Positions 18,001-28,399 of a stretch of 64,000 nt of DNA are shown in pieces. The notes below the pieces were generated by a model, which was not told the origin of the DNA, ran no database searches, and worked only from the letters and a program-made list of their open reading frames with translations. The translations under genes and the position numbers were made by a program. The stretch lies in the NCBI GenBank assembly GCA_009760855.2, contig WPIO01000029.1, positions 967,501 to 1,031,500 of the forward strand, written 5' to 3'. The DNA is from Cristatella mucedo. Taxonomy: Eukaryota > Bryozoa > Phylactolaemata > Cristatellidae. The stretch's first letter is position 1. Every line of letters begins with the position of its first letter.

Positions 18001-18967
18001 GCCCGAGCCCTTGCCGACCTCGAGCTGCTGAGCCATCGAGCTGGCCGATGCTGCCTCCTTCGGCTGTGCTGGCACGCTGCCTTCGCTGGTCGGTTTGGTC
18101 GGCGGCAATGCCTGCACGGGCGCCGTCACTCGCGCCATCCGAGGCTTCGGAGCTTCGCCGAGCGAAGTGCTGCTGCGGCACCGCCGCCGCCGCCCGGGCA
18201 TTGGAAGCGACGCGCGGATCGCCGCCGCGGCGAGCTGCACGCACCGACCGAGGACCTTCAGCAGAGATGGCCGCTCGGCCGCTGCGGGCCGAAGCGGCCA
18301 CGGCGCGCCTCGCTGCGGCCAAGACGCGGCGAAATTCCGTCTTCACGAGGTCCGGCTGCTTCCTCAGCTCGACTTCGCCGTCGACCGAGTAGAGCGTCGT
18401 CATCGCCCGCTCGTTGAAGTACACAAACGGTGCAACCTCGAACTCATTGTACATGCGCCGCCGCTTCGCCGGGTGGACCGCCGGGCGGCCATTGCCATCA
18501 CCGCCATCGTCGGCGGCGGCGGCTGCTGCTGCTGCTCCCTGCAGGGCTCTGTTGGCTCTCAGGCTCCCGTTGTGCATCCACTCGCTCGAGACAGGGCCGG
18601 CACTCTGCCGGGTAGCTGCCGAGCAGCCGGATGCCGGGTCGTCCATAGTTGCCAGCTGGTTCCTCAAGCTTGCTGCCTGTAGCTCCAGCTGCCGGATCTG
18701 GTGCAGCTGCCGCCGTCTCAGCTGCTGCTTGTCGGTGCCACCGTCGCCGCCGCGCCTGATGCCGTCGTCAGTCGAGCGCCTCGCGGCCGGCGATCGACAC
18801 TGTGGATAGAGCAGTCCGGCAAGCAGCAGGTGCAGAGCAACGAGACACAGCAATGCCAGGCTCGGTGCATTGCCGCCGCAGCAGCCGCTGCCTCGGCGGC
18901 TGCTGCTGCTGCCCTGCTGCTGCCGCTGGAGCAGCCGCCGGTGGCCAAAGCCATGGCTGCCGTGCAT
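11439..18967 (-). CDS. CSGALNACT-family protein, divergent, probable type II Golgi membrane protein
   Basis: Three exons, 18967-16587, 12405-12263 and 11911-11439, join in phase into 998 codons. The family transfers GalNAc to the chondroitin linker or chain in the Golgi. Residues about 36-53 form one hydrophobic anchor after a basic N-terminus. Family segments follow: NEFEVAPF, GALYELFF, a basic RPYAKVRV-like strand, then SLTSDFIVRCTVN, VYYPIPFRLYN, FTGFW, SCQY, VVRAP, and SHAQLGLLAF at the C-terminus. Alignment across both splice junctions is gapless against recalled human CSGALNACT1. The key motifs are gone. DVD is NLR (16616-16624), GGED is GHWT (11712-11723) and FHLWH is FQHYR (11628-11642). 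Ala, Ser and Arg-rich insertions make it much longer than the roughly 530-residue human enzymes. Enzyme activity is doubtful, and a non-catalytic partner role is possible. An upstream in-frame ATG at 19117 would add 50 residues. Confidence 0.87.
12263..12405 (-). CDS. CSGALNACT-like exon 2
   Basis: This 143-nt exon follows CTTTACAG and ends ACAG|GTAGTG. It encodes CTVNSSPSRRVYYPIPFRLY and more, matching the family's segment after the DxD site, and joins both neighbours in frame. Confidence 0.88.
12770..13250 (+). mobile_element. LINE 3' fragment of a second family
   Basis: It encodes the C-terminus of a reverse transcriptase ORF (HHGLAPSYLA, LRLKAVGDRSF, PRLWNSLPQF) with a stop after SYLA. 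It ends near a short (ATTAC)n run instead of (ATT)n, which separates it from the main LINE. It lies in the large intron of the CSGALNACT-like gene. Confidence 0.8.
13251..14876. other. Intron of the CSGALNACT-like gene, no gene seen
   Basis: A (TA)n run lies at about 14094-14124. A more GC-rich block at about 14410-14740 has many GCGATCGC and CGCTAGCG-like short palindromes. No exon matching the glycosyltransferase family is missing here, since exons 1 and 2 join directly. Confidence 0.5.
14877..15021. repeat. (CT)n microsatellite
   Basis: About 145 bases of CT repeat with a few TTTCTTTCTG and CTGTCT interruptions. It lies in the intron of the minus-strand gene, where it reads as (AG)n. The Ser-Leu ORFs across it are artefacts. 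Confidence 0.96.
15022..16586. other. Intron of the CSGALNACT-like gene, no feature seen
   Basis: No exon, element or RNA gene was recognised apart from short AGT runs near 15590-15620. Confidence 0.45.
16587..18967 (-). CDS. CSGALNACT-like exon 1
   Basis: GC-rich exon of 2381 nt carrying the start, membrane anchor, stem and most of the glycosyltransferase domain. It ends GTCAG|GTATGA, leaving AG to be completed by G from exon 2. Long tracts of Ala, Ser, Gln and Arg interrupt the conserved blocks. I chose the ATG at 18967 because it leaves a short basic cytoplasmic tail before the anchor; 19117 remains possible. Confidence 0.85.
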
Positions 18968-20710
18968 GACCGACGCGGCCGTAGCTTGTGGTGGAAGGCA
19001 GACTGGGCTGCCAATGAAGGTCGAAAAGGTTCGTCGGAAGATTGTGGCCACTGCTACGATCCGGCCGATCAAAGGTAATGGTGCAGTTATGACGAGCTGA
19101 TGGTGGGTGCTACGCAATCGAATCGAGCATCAAAAGCGCTGCACGGGTGGGCCTCACCTTTTAAGTGCCGAAGCATCCCTTGCTTCCGATGGCAATTTGC
19201 CTAAGGCTGGCCGCTCATCCACAAACCACCAAGATCAGCACTAGGAGAAGCATTGCTGCTTAGCAAGTGCAGCGGCAGCACTCGGCCAGCCAGCCAGCCA
19301 GCCACCCCCTCGCAGCCTCTGCCGGTTATGGAGAGGGGGCTTCCCGATCAGACAGCAGCTTCGAGCGGCAGCAATGATGCAGTCTGTACGGCAGCAAGCA
19401 GCCAGACTGCTGCTGGTGCTCACTGCATCTGGTAGCGCTCACCTTTGGGAGCAAAGGTCAGCAGCTGGCCTCATCCTGGCCGAGCTAATTGGCCAGCCGG
19501 GTAGCTTCAGCTGTTGCAACCGAATCTTGGTCACTAGGAAGGCCAGCGCTCTCGGTTTCGCGGGTGATATAGAGTTACCACCAGCTGCAGTCAACTTGGC
19601 TGACATGTGAAAACCACCTTGTAGTGTCAATATCAATACCTTCGATGTCTCTCACCAATGATTCCTTTAGAGTAAGGCCAAAGGATTCGGATTAGTTAGG
19701 ATAGACGCCACACTGACTGGGGCTGTCAAAACAAGTGAGAGTACCATACGAATACTTGGTCAGCTGGTGCTCATGCTGATGACTAGTTGTATTTTCGGAG
19801 CTGACGAGCCACGTATAAAGCAATTAAGCCACTGTTGTTGTTATGCTTAATTCCAAAGGCTCATTCGACTTTGCATCGAAATGGTCCGGCTTAGAATAGC
19901 TTCGTATAGTTCCAGGGCGGAGCCAGGATTTCCATCGGGAGGGGGACAGAACTAGCTAATGAATTTTTTAGACGGCAAGACCAGCAAGATTTTCATGTAG
20001 GCAGGCCAGATCGGCACTTGATGATAAATTTTAGTGTAGAATCATGGTGTTTATTCGACTCGATCTCGGCAGTTCCTCATTAAGTGGAATTGAAGCATCA
20101 TTTCTTCTTTGGCGACTGTTTCGGGTTGTAGGAATAAGGGTGCTTCAGCTGGCCAGCTGCTGAAGGGGATAATGAGGGCAAATGGCCCCCCCCCGGGTCC
20201 CGCTCTGCCACTGTTAAGCTCAGGTGCTTTCGAAGTCACTTTGAAAGTCGACCGGTAGTATGGCCAATCTGGCCTTGTCTGATGCAGTCTCGATACACTG
20301 TTTTGCTGATGCAGCATCATAATGTCTCTGCAAAGTCGAGCTGGTGAACAGCAATCCCTTCAAATAGTTCTATACGTCCACATTGTACATCAACACACAA
20401 GCCGGCATGTAACTCCTAGGATGGTCGGTCTATCTAGAATGCACATCTATCCTGCTTACCATCTTCTCGTTGCTTTGAACTTCGAAAGGTCTACATAAAG
20501 GTCTGTTCATGTCATACTCAACTCATATAAGGATATGCATTAAGACTTCACGGAATTAAGGAGAAGCCGAGAGCTTCAGTTATTCAAGAGCTTCAGAGGG
20601 TTTTCAATTCTATCGTTATATGCCTGTCCAGCATGCATGCAATATAAGAGAACGACTGCTATGAATTACAGGGAGCCGAGGATATTCAGGTCAATCACAT
20701 TATACTGCTA
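18968..20710. other. 5' flank of the CSGALNACT-like gene
   Basis: GC content stays high to about 19600, then falls. A CAGC-rich run (four GCCA units) lies near 19288-19304 and a C9 run near 20190. I see no TATA box that I would defend. The promoter of the minus-strand gene is expected here but cannot be pinpointed. Confidence 0.4.
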
Positions 20711-20711
20711 C

Positions 20712-20760
20712 TAATAATAATCATGTCATTTGTATAGTGCCCTAAGAGACTGTAAATTGG
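20712..20760 (-). repeat. SINE B / LINE tail fragment
   Basis: TCATTTGTATAGTGCCCTAA followed by GAGACTGTAAATT is the end of the SINE B or LINE 3' tail; the rest is lost. Confidence 0.6.
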
Positions 20761-20989
20761 TAACCAGCTGATTTACAGTTCGACGTAAGGGAATTAATAG
20801 CCAAGGGTTTATTAAAAGCATGCTTAGAAAAGTATGCAAAAGCACCTACTCAGTGAATAGGAGAGCATGCTAAAGCGCACAGTAAGACACTCGTGGGGAG
20901 TTCCGTTTAGTAGAACTTCTAGCTGGTAGTTTGCACTGAATTATGCGAACTGAGGTAAGCAAGCAAAGCAAGTAGGAATGCAAACAAAT

Positions 20990-21420
20990 GACCAGCTCTT
21001 TGGGGCGAAAGGAAAGCTGAGGGAAGTCGCCGCCCCGTCTTTAGCTGACACTTAAACGTGACCGAAGGAGCAGCGAGGGAGGTCGGATGAGTAGGGGCGG
21101 GCTCGAGCGAGTGAAGCCAGAGTGTAGCTCTGAGAGATTATCTTCAAATTGATTCCACGCTCAGTAGGGAGCCGGTGATGCTCAGGCAGAGTCGGTGTGA
21201 CGTGGCAGCTACGAAGTTGACGCGACAGACCAGACGAGCCGCTTAGTCTTGCACCAGTTGCAGATGGTTAAGGACACAGGCTTTGAGTCCTGAATAAAGG
21301 GAGTATAGATTCGAGGTCACAAACGTGAGAGCTAGCTTGGCTGCCGTACTCTTGTCAAAGCAGGCTCTGACTTTGGCGATATCATTTAGCTGCAAGTAGG
21401 CCAACTCGACAATCAAAGAG
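20990..21420 (-). mobile_element. Divergent LINE fragment
   Basis: The order of landmarks follows the LINE at 50600-50900: GGGAGCCGGTGATG, a GTGACGTGGCAGCT region, CGACAGACCAGACGAGCCGC, TTGCACCAGTTGCAGATG, and GTGAGAGCTAGCTTGGCTGC. It is GC-shifted and well diverged, so it may be an older or different subfamily. Confidence 0.6.
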
Positions 21421-22905
21421 CCTTACAGACTCGGGCTATGCTGAGAAGCGGCACTGGAAAGAGAAGTTGTGTGCTCTTTCACTCCACAACCTAGACCTCC
21501 TGGGGCGCCAGCGCCAACAATTTTAGCCCACGGCTGAGGTGCTCAAAACTTCACAGTCTAGGTTTTACGTTAGAGTCCTGCAGCATGCAATCGGTTATTG
21601 GCATCTGGAAGCAGGAGCACAGCCGGTAAGTCTCTTTTGTCACCACAGAATTAAGGCTGTCGAATAAGCCAAACTCTAGTTTTTCATTTGCATTTCCTGA
21701 AGTCAATTTTTCTCCACTGCCACTTGTGCTACGGGTGGTAATTGATCGCTCTGGATCTGAAATATGCTGTGATGATATTTAAAAAGCATACTAGCTCCTT
21801 GACGAATGGTCCTCCTGAGGCTTGATCAAGTGGCTGCAATAACATAGACCTATACATTGCACATGCTACTGCATACGTCAGAGATCTGGCTGCAAGGGCG
21901 ATAGATTGCAAGTCTAGAGGCGTGCATCTGCTTACCGTCTCTGTCTGTGACTGTTCTATCGTGGTCTCTTATTAAGCTTTATGTTTATTTACCTAGATAT
22001 ATCCATTCTGAAGTACAAGGAAATACTTTTTCTTTAGATGAACTTGTACCAGAGAAGGTCTGGTCCATTACCAGTAGATTCAAAGCAAGTTCGAGCGTCC
22101 CCACAGTAACACCATTGTAAGCAGCTAGTTTCAAAACATATTCGCTATTACGTCAGCTCATCAGTGACCTTTCTAATGCGATGAAGATTGAAAAAACTTG
22201 GTCACACATCAACGTCATAAATACTATCTGGAATGTGTATATGCCGACCTGCAGTCTGCATTTATGATCCACTTTTAGATATTGGACTTTGTTCCATGTC
22301 CTGAATTACATCATGCCCAACATTATCAAATATCGCAGGCTTCAATGCATCTTAGCACCTACTCACTGTCAGTCTGGGACAGTTTTCTACGTTTTTTTGG
22401 AAATATTTCATCAAGACTCGATGTAGTGTGAAACTTCATTAAAATAGCTTGGTTGAACTGACAAACAAATTTAGCAGTAGATACTGATTTTGCCTATGCT
22501 TACGTATGTACTAATAACAGTCGACTCTGGTATAGGACGTCTGTTGTAGCAGTTGCAGCATATCAAACATTTGACATTATCGATGCTCGAAGTGCAGACT
22601 TCATTACTTAGTATATTCAAAGCCATCTATATATGGCCGATTAAGTGCCATCTTATCATTTGTGGTTGTTAACAATTCTAGTTATTTTAGAAGCTGAGTT
22701 TTCATAAAATATTATTATTTGAGGATTACTATATTTGCTCATTATATAAAGGTGTACCCAACATTACTCATATGCTCTCTTGCTTTAACAGCTGTATTTA
22801 GTCAAAAGTTGGAATATCTCCAAGGCCGAGGCAAAATCAAAGAAGACAAAAAGTCCTTTGGACCCTATTCCCACAATATTCCCACAATAATCCCTATTCC
22901 CACAT
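21421..22905. other. Intergenic, nothing recognised
   Basis: No supported gene or element was identified on either strand. Confidence 0.4.
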
Positions 22906-23055
22906 GACCTGCACCTACGTTGCATTGATCTGCTGCTGCCGTGCATAGCTAACATCATTAATATGTCATTAGCCTCAGGTCATGTCCCAGCATCTTTCGA
23001 AAAAGCTGTAGTCAGGCCACTTCTCAAGAAAGCGACACTAGACCAACAGAACTTG
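22906..23055 (+). mobile_element. LINE reverse transcriptase fragment
   Basis: It encodes LRCIDLLLPCIANIINMSLA, then SGHVPASFEKAVVRPLLKKA, matching the pre-RT segment of the LINE copy at 51712-52518 on the opposite strand. It is truncated at both ends. Confidence 0.85.
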
Positions 23056-24880
23056 AGCTTGAGTGGTCACGCACGCTGGCTCGCCCTTGACTGACGGGAC
23101 GCAGCAGGCTGAGCTTGCCCTTAGAGCTAGGCATGTGACATGTGACAGGCAGGATGGGGCAAGCGGTCGGAAAGGGCAGTTGGAACGCGGACGGGGAAAG
23201 CGAACGGCAGTGCGCTTGTTGCGCTTCGAGCACCAGCCGAATACTCAGTAGTTGAAGCCCCCTCGGTGTTTCCGTGTCGTTGCCTGTGTGCCGCCAGAGC
23301 ACCAAGCTACAGCTTGGTCTATGTAAACATGCTTAAAAGGAATTGCTTGAAATCAAGATTTTTATTCTCACTGAAAATGTTTTAAAACAATGTGCACCAT
23401 CCATTTTGCTTTTGGTGCCTCATAGGCCTCGGCACCTGGGTACATCTGTTCCCACCCCCTGCCCACACCTCACTACATCTCTGGTGCTCAGGTCCAAGCA
23501 GTTTCGACCACGCAGGTCTTGTCGATATAATTTCTGAAGGATTCATGGTTTCTCTGGAAGTTTTAGTACCATCGGTCTGCAATAAGCAAAAGTGACGCCG
23601 TTATAATTACAAGCTGTAATGATAGCGCAGATGCCAGCTCACAACAGATGTATGATTTTTAAATCATTGCTGTCTTCATCATGCACGATGGGATTCCAAG
23701 TGAAAACCTGAGTACTGCAACCATTTCTGCAACTTCCCCACAACCAATTCACCCATCACAAGTATCTACTAAAAATTGTGCGTCCCTTCCTTAAATTTGA
23801 AAGCTTTGTGTCTAATTGTAACAGACCATCATAGATTCTCGAATTTTCTCGGACCATTGCCGTCGATTGCTACGTATTGCCCAAGACGGAGCGAAACACA
23901 CACAATGATGTGTGTGAACAGTGAACGTATGTGGTTTGATACTTGGGAGCTTCAAACCGCCAGCTTCTAGTTAATTTTAAATCGATTTTGGTAGAAGACT
24001 GGTAATTGCCGTCGATTGCCATGCATTGCTGTCGATTGTACATTCGCGATTGTTTGAAATGATGTGGTTGCAATTGGAATACTGTGTGCTGTATGTTACG
24101 TAGAATGAGAACTGCAGTTTCGTGCTGCCAATCTTATCTATTTGCCACGGATTGCCGCACCGACTATTGCTTTCGACTGCCTTGCTGGATAGCTGCTCTA
24201 GCTTACGTATTCCAGACAGCCTGAGCTTCACGGCGAGTTTTTTTGCAGTTACTACTTGTATTATGGTATACGGCTTCTATTAGTAATAGCCCGAGTATGC
24301 ACTGACGTGCAAATAGATATGGTGCAGCATTAGTAGTTCTTTCACTACCCAATGGGCCATACAAGACCAGCAGGATAATAAATATAGCAATAGGTCGTTA
24401 GTATAGGGCCATAAGAAAATTAAATCTCTATTCAGCTGTTTTGAAATTCGTAGCAAGAAAAGCAATAACCAAGGCATACAAGTATCTTGCTTAGACCAGC
24501 ATGCATGAGCACGCAAGGCCACACTTTGGGTCAAACGTTGGTAGGAAAACTTGGCTGTCACCATGCCCCTAATCGTAAGGCACTGGTAAGCTCGAAATAG
24601 CAAATAAAGCAGAACTCACTGGGGCTAAGAGAAAACTGAGCGGAGCAGATACGTCTTTTAAGTTCTCCCCCACACAACTCGACTCTTCGAAAAGAGCTCA
24701 AAAGCATCTCAGGTCGGGGATATGGCCCCTGCTGTGACTCATATCCCCAGGAAAGCAGAAGTCAGTTACATCTGGGCCTCGTAAATCCACATGCCCATCA
24801 TTAAGCGCAACAGCAAACACGCCTGCGGTCATCATCAAAACATCAAATCATAGGCTTGTCCAATATTAAAGTATGCATAC
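23056..24880. other. Intergenic; GC-rich LTR-like block and short degenerate repeats
   Basis: The block at 23060-23250 shares GGCAGTTGGAACGC and AGCGAACGGC-like phrases with 61260-61310, so both may be pieces of one LTR-type element. At 23850-24190 the phrase ATTGCCGTCGATTGC recurs in degenerate form. No gene was recognised. Confidence 0.4.
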
Positions 24881-25777
24881 CTAACATAAAACGCATCGTG
24901 TATACGGTGAAACCACCGCAATGACGCGCTCGATGCTGTGATTCGCAGCCAATATGTCGCGCTCGAGGGCCACTTTCGCTTCCTCGCATGATAATATTGC
25001 CTCATCGCTGACCGAAATCTCGCGGTGCTCCTCTGTACTCTGGGCCGAGACGCTTGTGCAGGTGCTCTCCAGCACCAAAAGGCCCTCGCAGCTGGGCGTC
25101 GCCACCGAGAGGTCGCTCTCACGGGCGCTCTGCGTCGAAGCGACGCTCTCATCGGCCGCCTGCGCCTCGTCGAAGGCTACTGTCGCAACACCGAGTACCG
25201 CTATAGCATCGCCGCTGGAAGCCATCACATGATGCCCGTCCTTCGTCTCCGGCTGCTGCCGCTGTGAACTTACTTTGCTTGGGTGCTCTTCGGTTGTTTC
25301 GGCTACTAGGTCGGAAGCAGCCCCATACCCGCTTGCTCCCTCGGTATTGCAGTCGGATGGCTTCGGCAGCTGTATGAGTTCCGCTTGTCTGTCCGGCTCT
25401 TGCGGGCAGTTGACGATAGGATCGACCGGTGGTGACGCTGGCTCGTCGCTTAGTTTTGTTCCGGTCTCGGCTCCAGCGAGTGGATCCTGCTCCAGCCGAA
25501 ACCTCTTGGCCTCAAGCTCGGCCTCCTCATCCGTCAACCACGTGAACATCAGAATGAACTCATTTCGCAGCTTGTGATAGTCTTGTTTTACTTCTGCCGA
25601 CTGTTCACCCCAAACGTGTATCGCGTTATCGCCTAGGCACACTGGCACAACATGTTTTAGCGGCATCGCAATCTTTAACCTTGCAACGACCTTCTCAAGC
25701 GTTAGAAGCCAAGGCATAAATTGCTCTCCGCCGTTAAACATTTCGTACCTCAATGTCGGGCGTCCGGTCTAGGCCAT
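24881..25777 (-). CDS. Retrotransposon Gag-like ORF (Ty3/gypsy type)
   Basis: The frame is open for 290 codons below 25753. It begins with a Gag capsid-like region: FNGGEQFMPWLLTLE, AMPLKHVVPVCLGDNA, IHVWGEQ, DYHKLRNEFILMF. An acidic, Ser/Glu-rich C-terminal half follows without a CCHC zinc knuckle. A fitting initiator ATG at 25775-25777 is followed by GCC and then an in-frame TAG (25769-25771), so this copy is broken at its third codon unless initiation occurs later. It lies directly after an LTR and a primer-binding site. No protease or polymerase is seen downstream. Confidence 0.75.
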
Positions 25778-25807
25778 AGAAGGTTTGATACTCTGTTCGG
25801 CAGGAGT

Positions 25808-25826
25808 GAACCATTCTCTGCTACCA
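25808..25826 (-). other. Retrotransposon primer-binding site, initiator Met tRNA
   Basis: The minus strand reads TGGTAGCAGAGAATGGTTC. It matches the complement of the 3' end of animal initiator tRNA-Met (ending CCATCCTCTGCTACCA) at 17 of the first 18 positions. Its place between LTR and gag is as expected. Confidence 0.75.
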
Positions 25827-25832
25827 ATATCA

Positions 25833-26340
25833 TGTGACAGTGTCTCCGGCGGCGGCTGTTCTAATGGAGTCTCACAGAGACACGAAGACATGAGCGGGCG
25901 ATCGTGAGCGGTGAACAAGACTTCTTCTTTATTCCCCAGCCGGGGTACATATACGAGCTGGGGACTGACTCACCACAGATATGGGAGGCATCTGTGGTGG
26001 GCCACATGCTCACGTCAAAGGCTGCGTGGTTCAACCACCCGCCGCAGGCGGGGCATACCTCAGCGGCCGAGAAGCAACAGGCGTACACAACAAGGGCTGA
26101 AAGGAAAAGGCTTTCTCTCCAGCAACGCCGTGTAAGAGAGCCACCGGAAGAGTCTGCTGAACGGCGTGCCACAGAAGCTGACTGAAGACGTCCTCGCCAG
26201 GCACAATGGACTGGAGATAATGAGTACGAAGCAGAAGCACGGCGGCATTCATGAAGCATCATAGCCAATTTCGAGTACTTTCTTTTATAGTAGCAACCAA
26301 CTAGTCGCGAGGGCAGTAATGGGATCATGTTGGTTTTTCT
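25833..26340 (-). mobile_element. 5' LTR of the gag element, approximate limits
   Basis: On the minus strand a CTATAAAAG box lies at about 26283-26289 and AATAAA at 25928-25933. The end ACTGTCACA is followed six bases later by the primer-binding site. The 5' boundary is uncertain; it could be near TGATCCC at about 26335. The 155-codon ORF through it (26328-25861) is not a plausible protein. No partner LTR is seen. Confidence 0.6.
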
Positions 26341-26589
26341 TGCAAATACCTATCTTTACTTATAGACAATCTATATTTCGCACTAAGTCGAGTAAAGAAT
26401 CCCGTGTGTTTATTCAAGATAGACCTTATGCAAATGGCAGATATACAAGTCGGATGATGATGGCCAGATTTATAAAAAAGATGTTGCAATTAAAGATTTC
26501 GAATCAGCAAATTTATTTGAATCTAATGTGACTTTTTTATATTTCACCTCTTTTTTGGCAAGATGAAACCTTGTAAAAAATAATGATCT

Positions 26590-26900
26590 ATTGATTTAGT
26601 GCCCTTAATGAACTAAATTTTTATCTAGGCACTTTACATGTGCTGTAAAGAAAGCACGTTAATATGGTTAGTGATAACGTGTACGGTGTCGGGATGCATA
26701 AGCGCACAAAAGACAATTAACAAGGACCCAGCAAATGCTGTATGGAAAAGGTGCGTTTTAGCTTTTCTTTACATTTAGTCAGGTCAGGGTTTGTCGCGAT
26801 GTCATTTAGTTGGGAGCGAGCTCCTGGCTTTACGAGCGAGAGCGACGCGAACGGGCGTTCGTGGATCTTTTCGTGCCATGCTACTGTCGCTATGTGCATA
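26590..26900 (-). mobile_element. LINE 3' fragment
   Basis: The minus-strand 3' end (TTTAGTGCCCTTAATGAACT on +) lies at 26597, with the shared 3' UTR (GCATAAGCGCACAAAAGAC on +) and the start of the WNSLP-like ORF end near 26810. It is diverged, and GC-rich toward 26880. Confidence 0.72.
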
Positions 26901-26930
26901 GGATCAGCTTCTGCAACTCGTTACAATCTT

Positions 26931-27090
26931 CTTAGTTGATTTAACAGCCTCATTTGTGTAGCGGCAGATGAGCCAAATCGGCTATCACGACCGCTTGCAG
27001 TTGGTGATAAAGGGTCTCCAAACTGCAGGATTCGAACCCATGACCTCGGTCGTGAAGAGCACCTTACCTCCTAAGCTATTACGGCCCAGT
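26931..27090 (-). repeat. SINE family A
   Basis: The 3' end (GATTTAACAGCCTCATTTGT on +), the body and the B box (GGATTCGAACCC on +) are all present, ending in an ATTACGGCCCAG head region. Confidence 0.83.
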
Positions 27091-28199
27091 GCAAGGTGCT
27101 TCGAGGCGCTAGCTTCACAAGCATCTGTCGTGCGCTTGCAAGGACTTTTCTTATACTGGCGATTCCCTCAATAGTTCAGGTAGCGGCTCAACTCGCGAAA
27201 TGTCTTCACACCTGATGGTCGTAACATGCCGATCGGTAATGACAAAGCACTCAAAATTTTGCAGAAATCTGCTAGGTACATTGAAATCGTGAAGGCGCTT
27301 TGAGTTGCCTACACATAACAGCTTGCAAACCAGGTTAGTTCAGGCTTATAAAATCCCAAGTTCAGCATTATGACTCACCGACTCGAAGACCGATACCCAA
27401 AAGAAAAGGGGTGCCGTGGTCGGGCTCTTGCTTACACTCGGGGCCATAGCCGTGAACCCTATAAAGGTTCACGCATGGGGCAGTCGAAATGCAGCAATAA
27501 GGCAAGCCGGGGTCACCTAGCTCGGCCAAGCTCACCCTGTAGGATGCATTATTAAGTGGCAGTCGGTGAAACGTTCTCGAAAGGTGCAGTCGTTGACTGG
27601 CGTTCTTCCTTTACAACATATGCAACGTGCCTAGAAAGAAAGTTCTCTGAGGACAAAATACAAATGCATTAGTTTTTATTGTTATTATTTAGGCACAAAG
27701 CACCTTTCTGTCGCTCAGCTCTCGTATACTCGAATCCCGTGCTAGTTTTTATGAGCACTGTGGCCAGCTAATTACGGACCGACGATTCCACTTTACCTAT
27801 AGTGTACTGGATCTAGGGTTACCCCAGTACTATTGATTAGTTCTGCTTTTGTTGATATCGCACGAGAAAGAAATATACAGAGGTGATGAATCAAACTACC
27901 GTTCCTTCGGTGGTGGTCTCTAGACAGCCATGGGCTGCATTACTAGGATGAGGAGGGCTTAGAGGAAATAAAGTAGCGTCGAATCCCTATTACATTCTGA
28001 TGACGACGCAACGAACTTTTCAGCAACCTTTTCTTATTGGCAACGGTAAGCTATTTTGCATACTAAAACAGGTTGGCTGGAAATACAGCACCTCCGCGAT
28101 AAGAAGCCATGTGGGTGTCAGGATTTCTTAGCTGAATCTGATTGGTCTGCTACAGTGTGAGAGGGATCCGGCACTGAGACACACTCAGACCTTAGCCAG
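27091..28199. other. Intergenic; short LINE tail near 27610-27690
   Basis: A 3' LINE tail (+) with GTGCCTAGAAAGAAAGTTCT and a TTATTGTTATTATT end lies near 27620-27690. The rest is unrecognised. Confidence 0.5.
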
Positions 28200-28382
28200 C
28201 AAGGAGTGACAGTGTCGGCAACGGTAGCAGCACTAGCAGGACAGGCGGTGGCAGCGTTGGGTGCTCACTTCGGCCATTTTCGCTACTGCTTGGATATGTG
28301 CTCCGGTTGACCACCAAACAGTTCTTGTCTCGTGTGGCTGCTACATACATGGTAGGTAACATACTTCATCTCATCAACAAAG
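28200..28382 (-). pseudogene. Partial duplicate of FBH1 motif VI exon plus flanking intron
   Basis: The segment matches the exon at 31597-31706: the minus strand shares ATGTAGCAGCCAC, GAACTGTTTGGTGGTCAACC and GGAGCACATAT. The match runs past the exon into its donor (GTGAGCACC) and intron, so this is a DNA-level duplication and not a retrocopy. Insertions such as GTATGTTACCTACCAT break the frame. It lies 3' of the gene's own stop codon at 29546, next to a LINE fragment. Confidence 0.82.
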
Positions 28383-28399
28383 AGTGAGGAGAGAGCTGA

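Noticed and set aside
16460-19100. Many open frames on + and in other minus frames across the GC-rich block
   Set aside because: Only the frame starting at 18967 carries recognisable family motifs and splices in phase to two more family exons. The others are shadows of a GC-rich repetitive exon.
25861-26328. 155-codon minus-strand ORF
   Set aside because: It lies inside an LTR with TATA and AATAAA signals and shows no domain.
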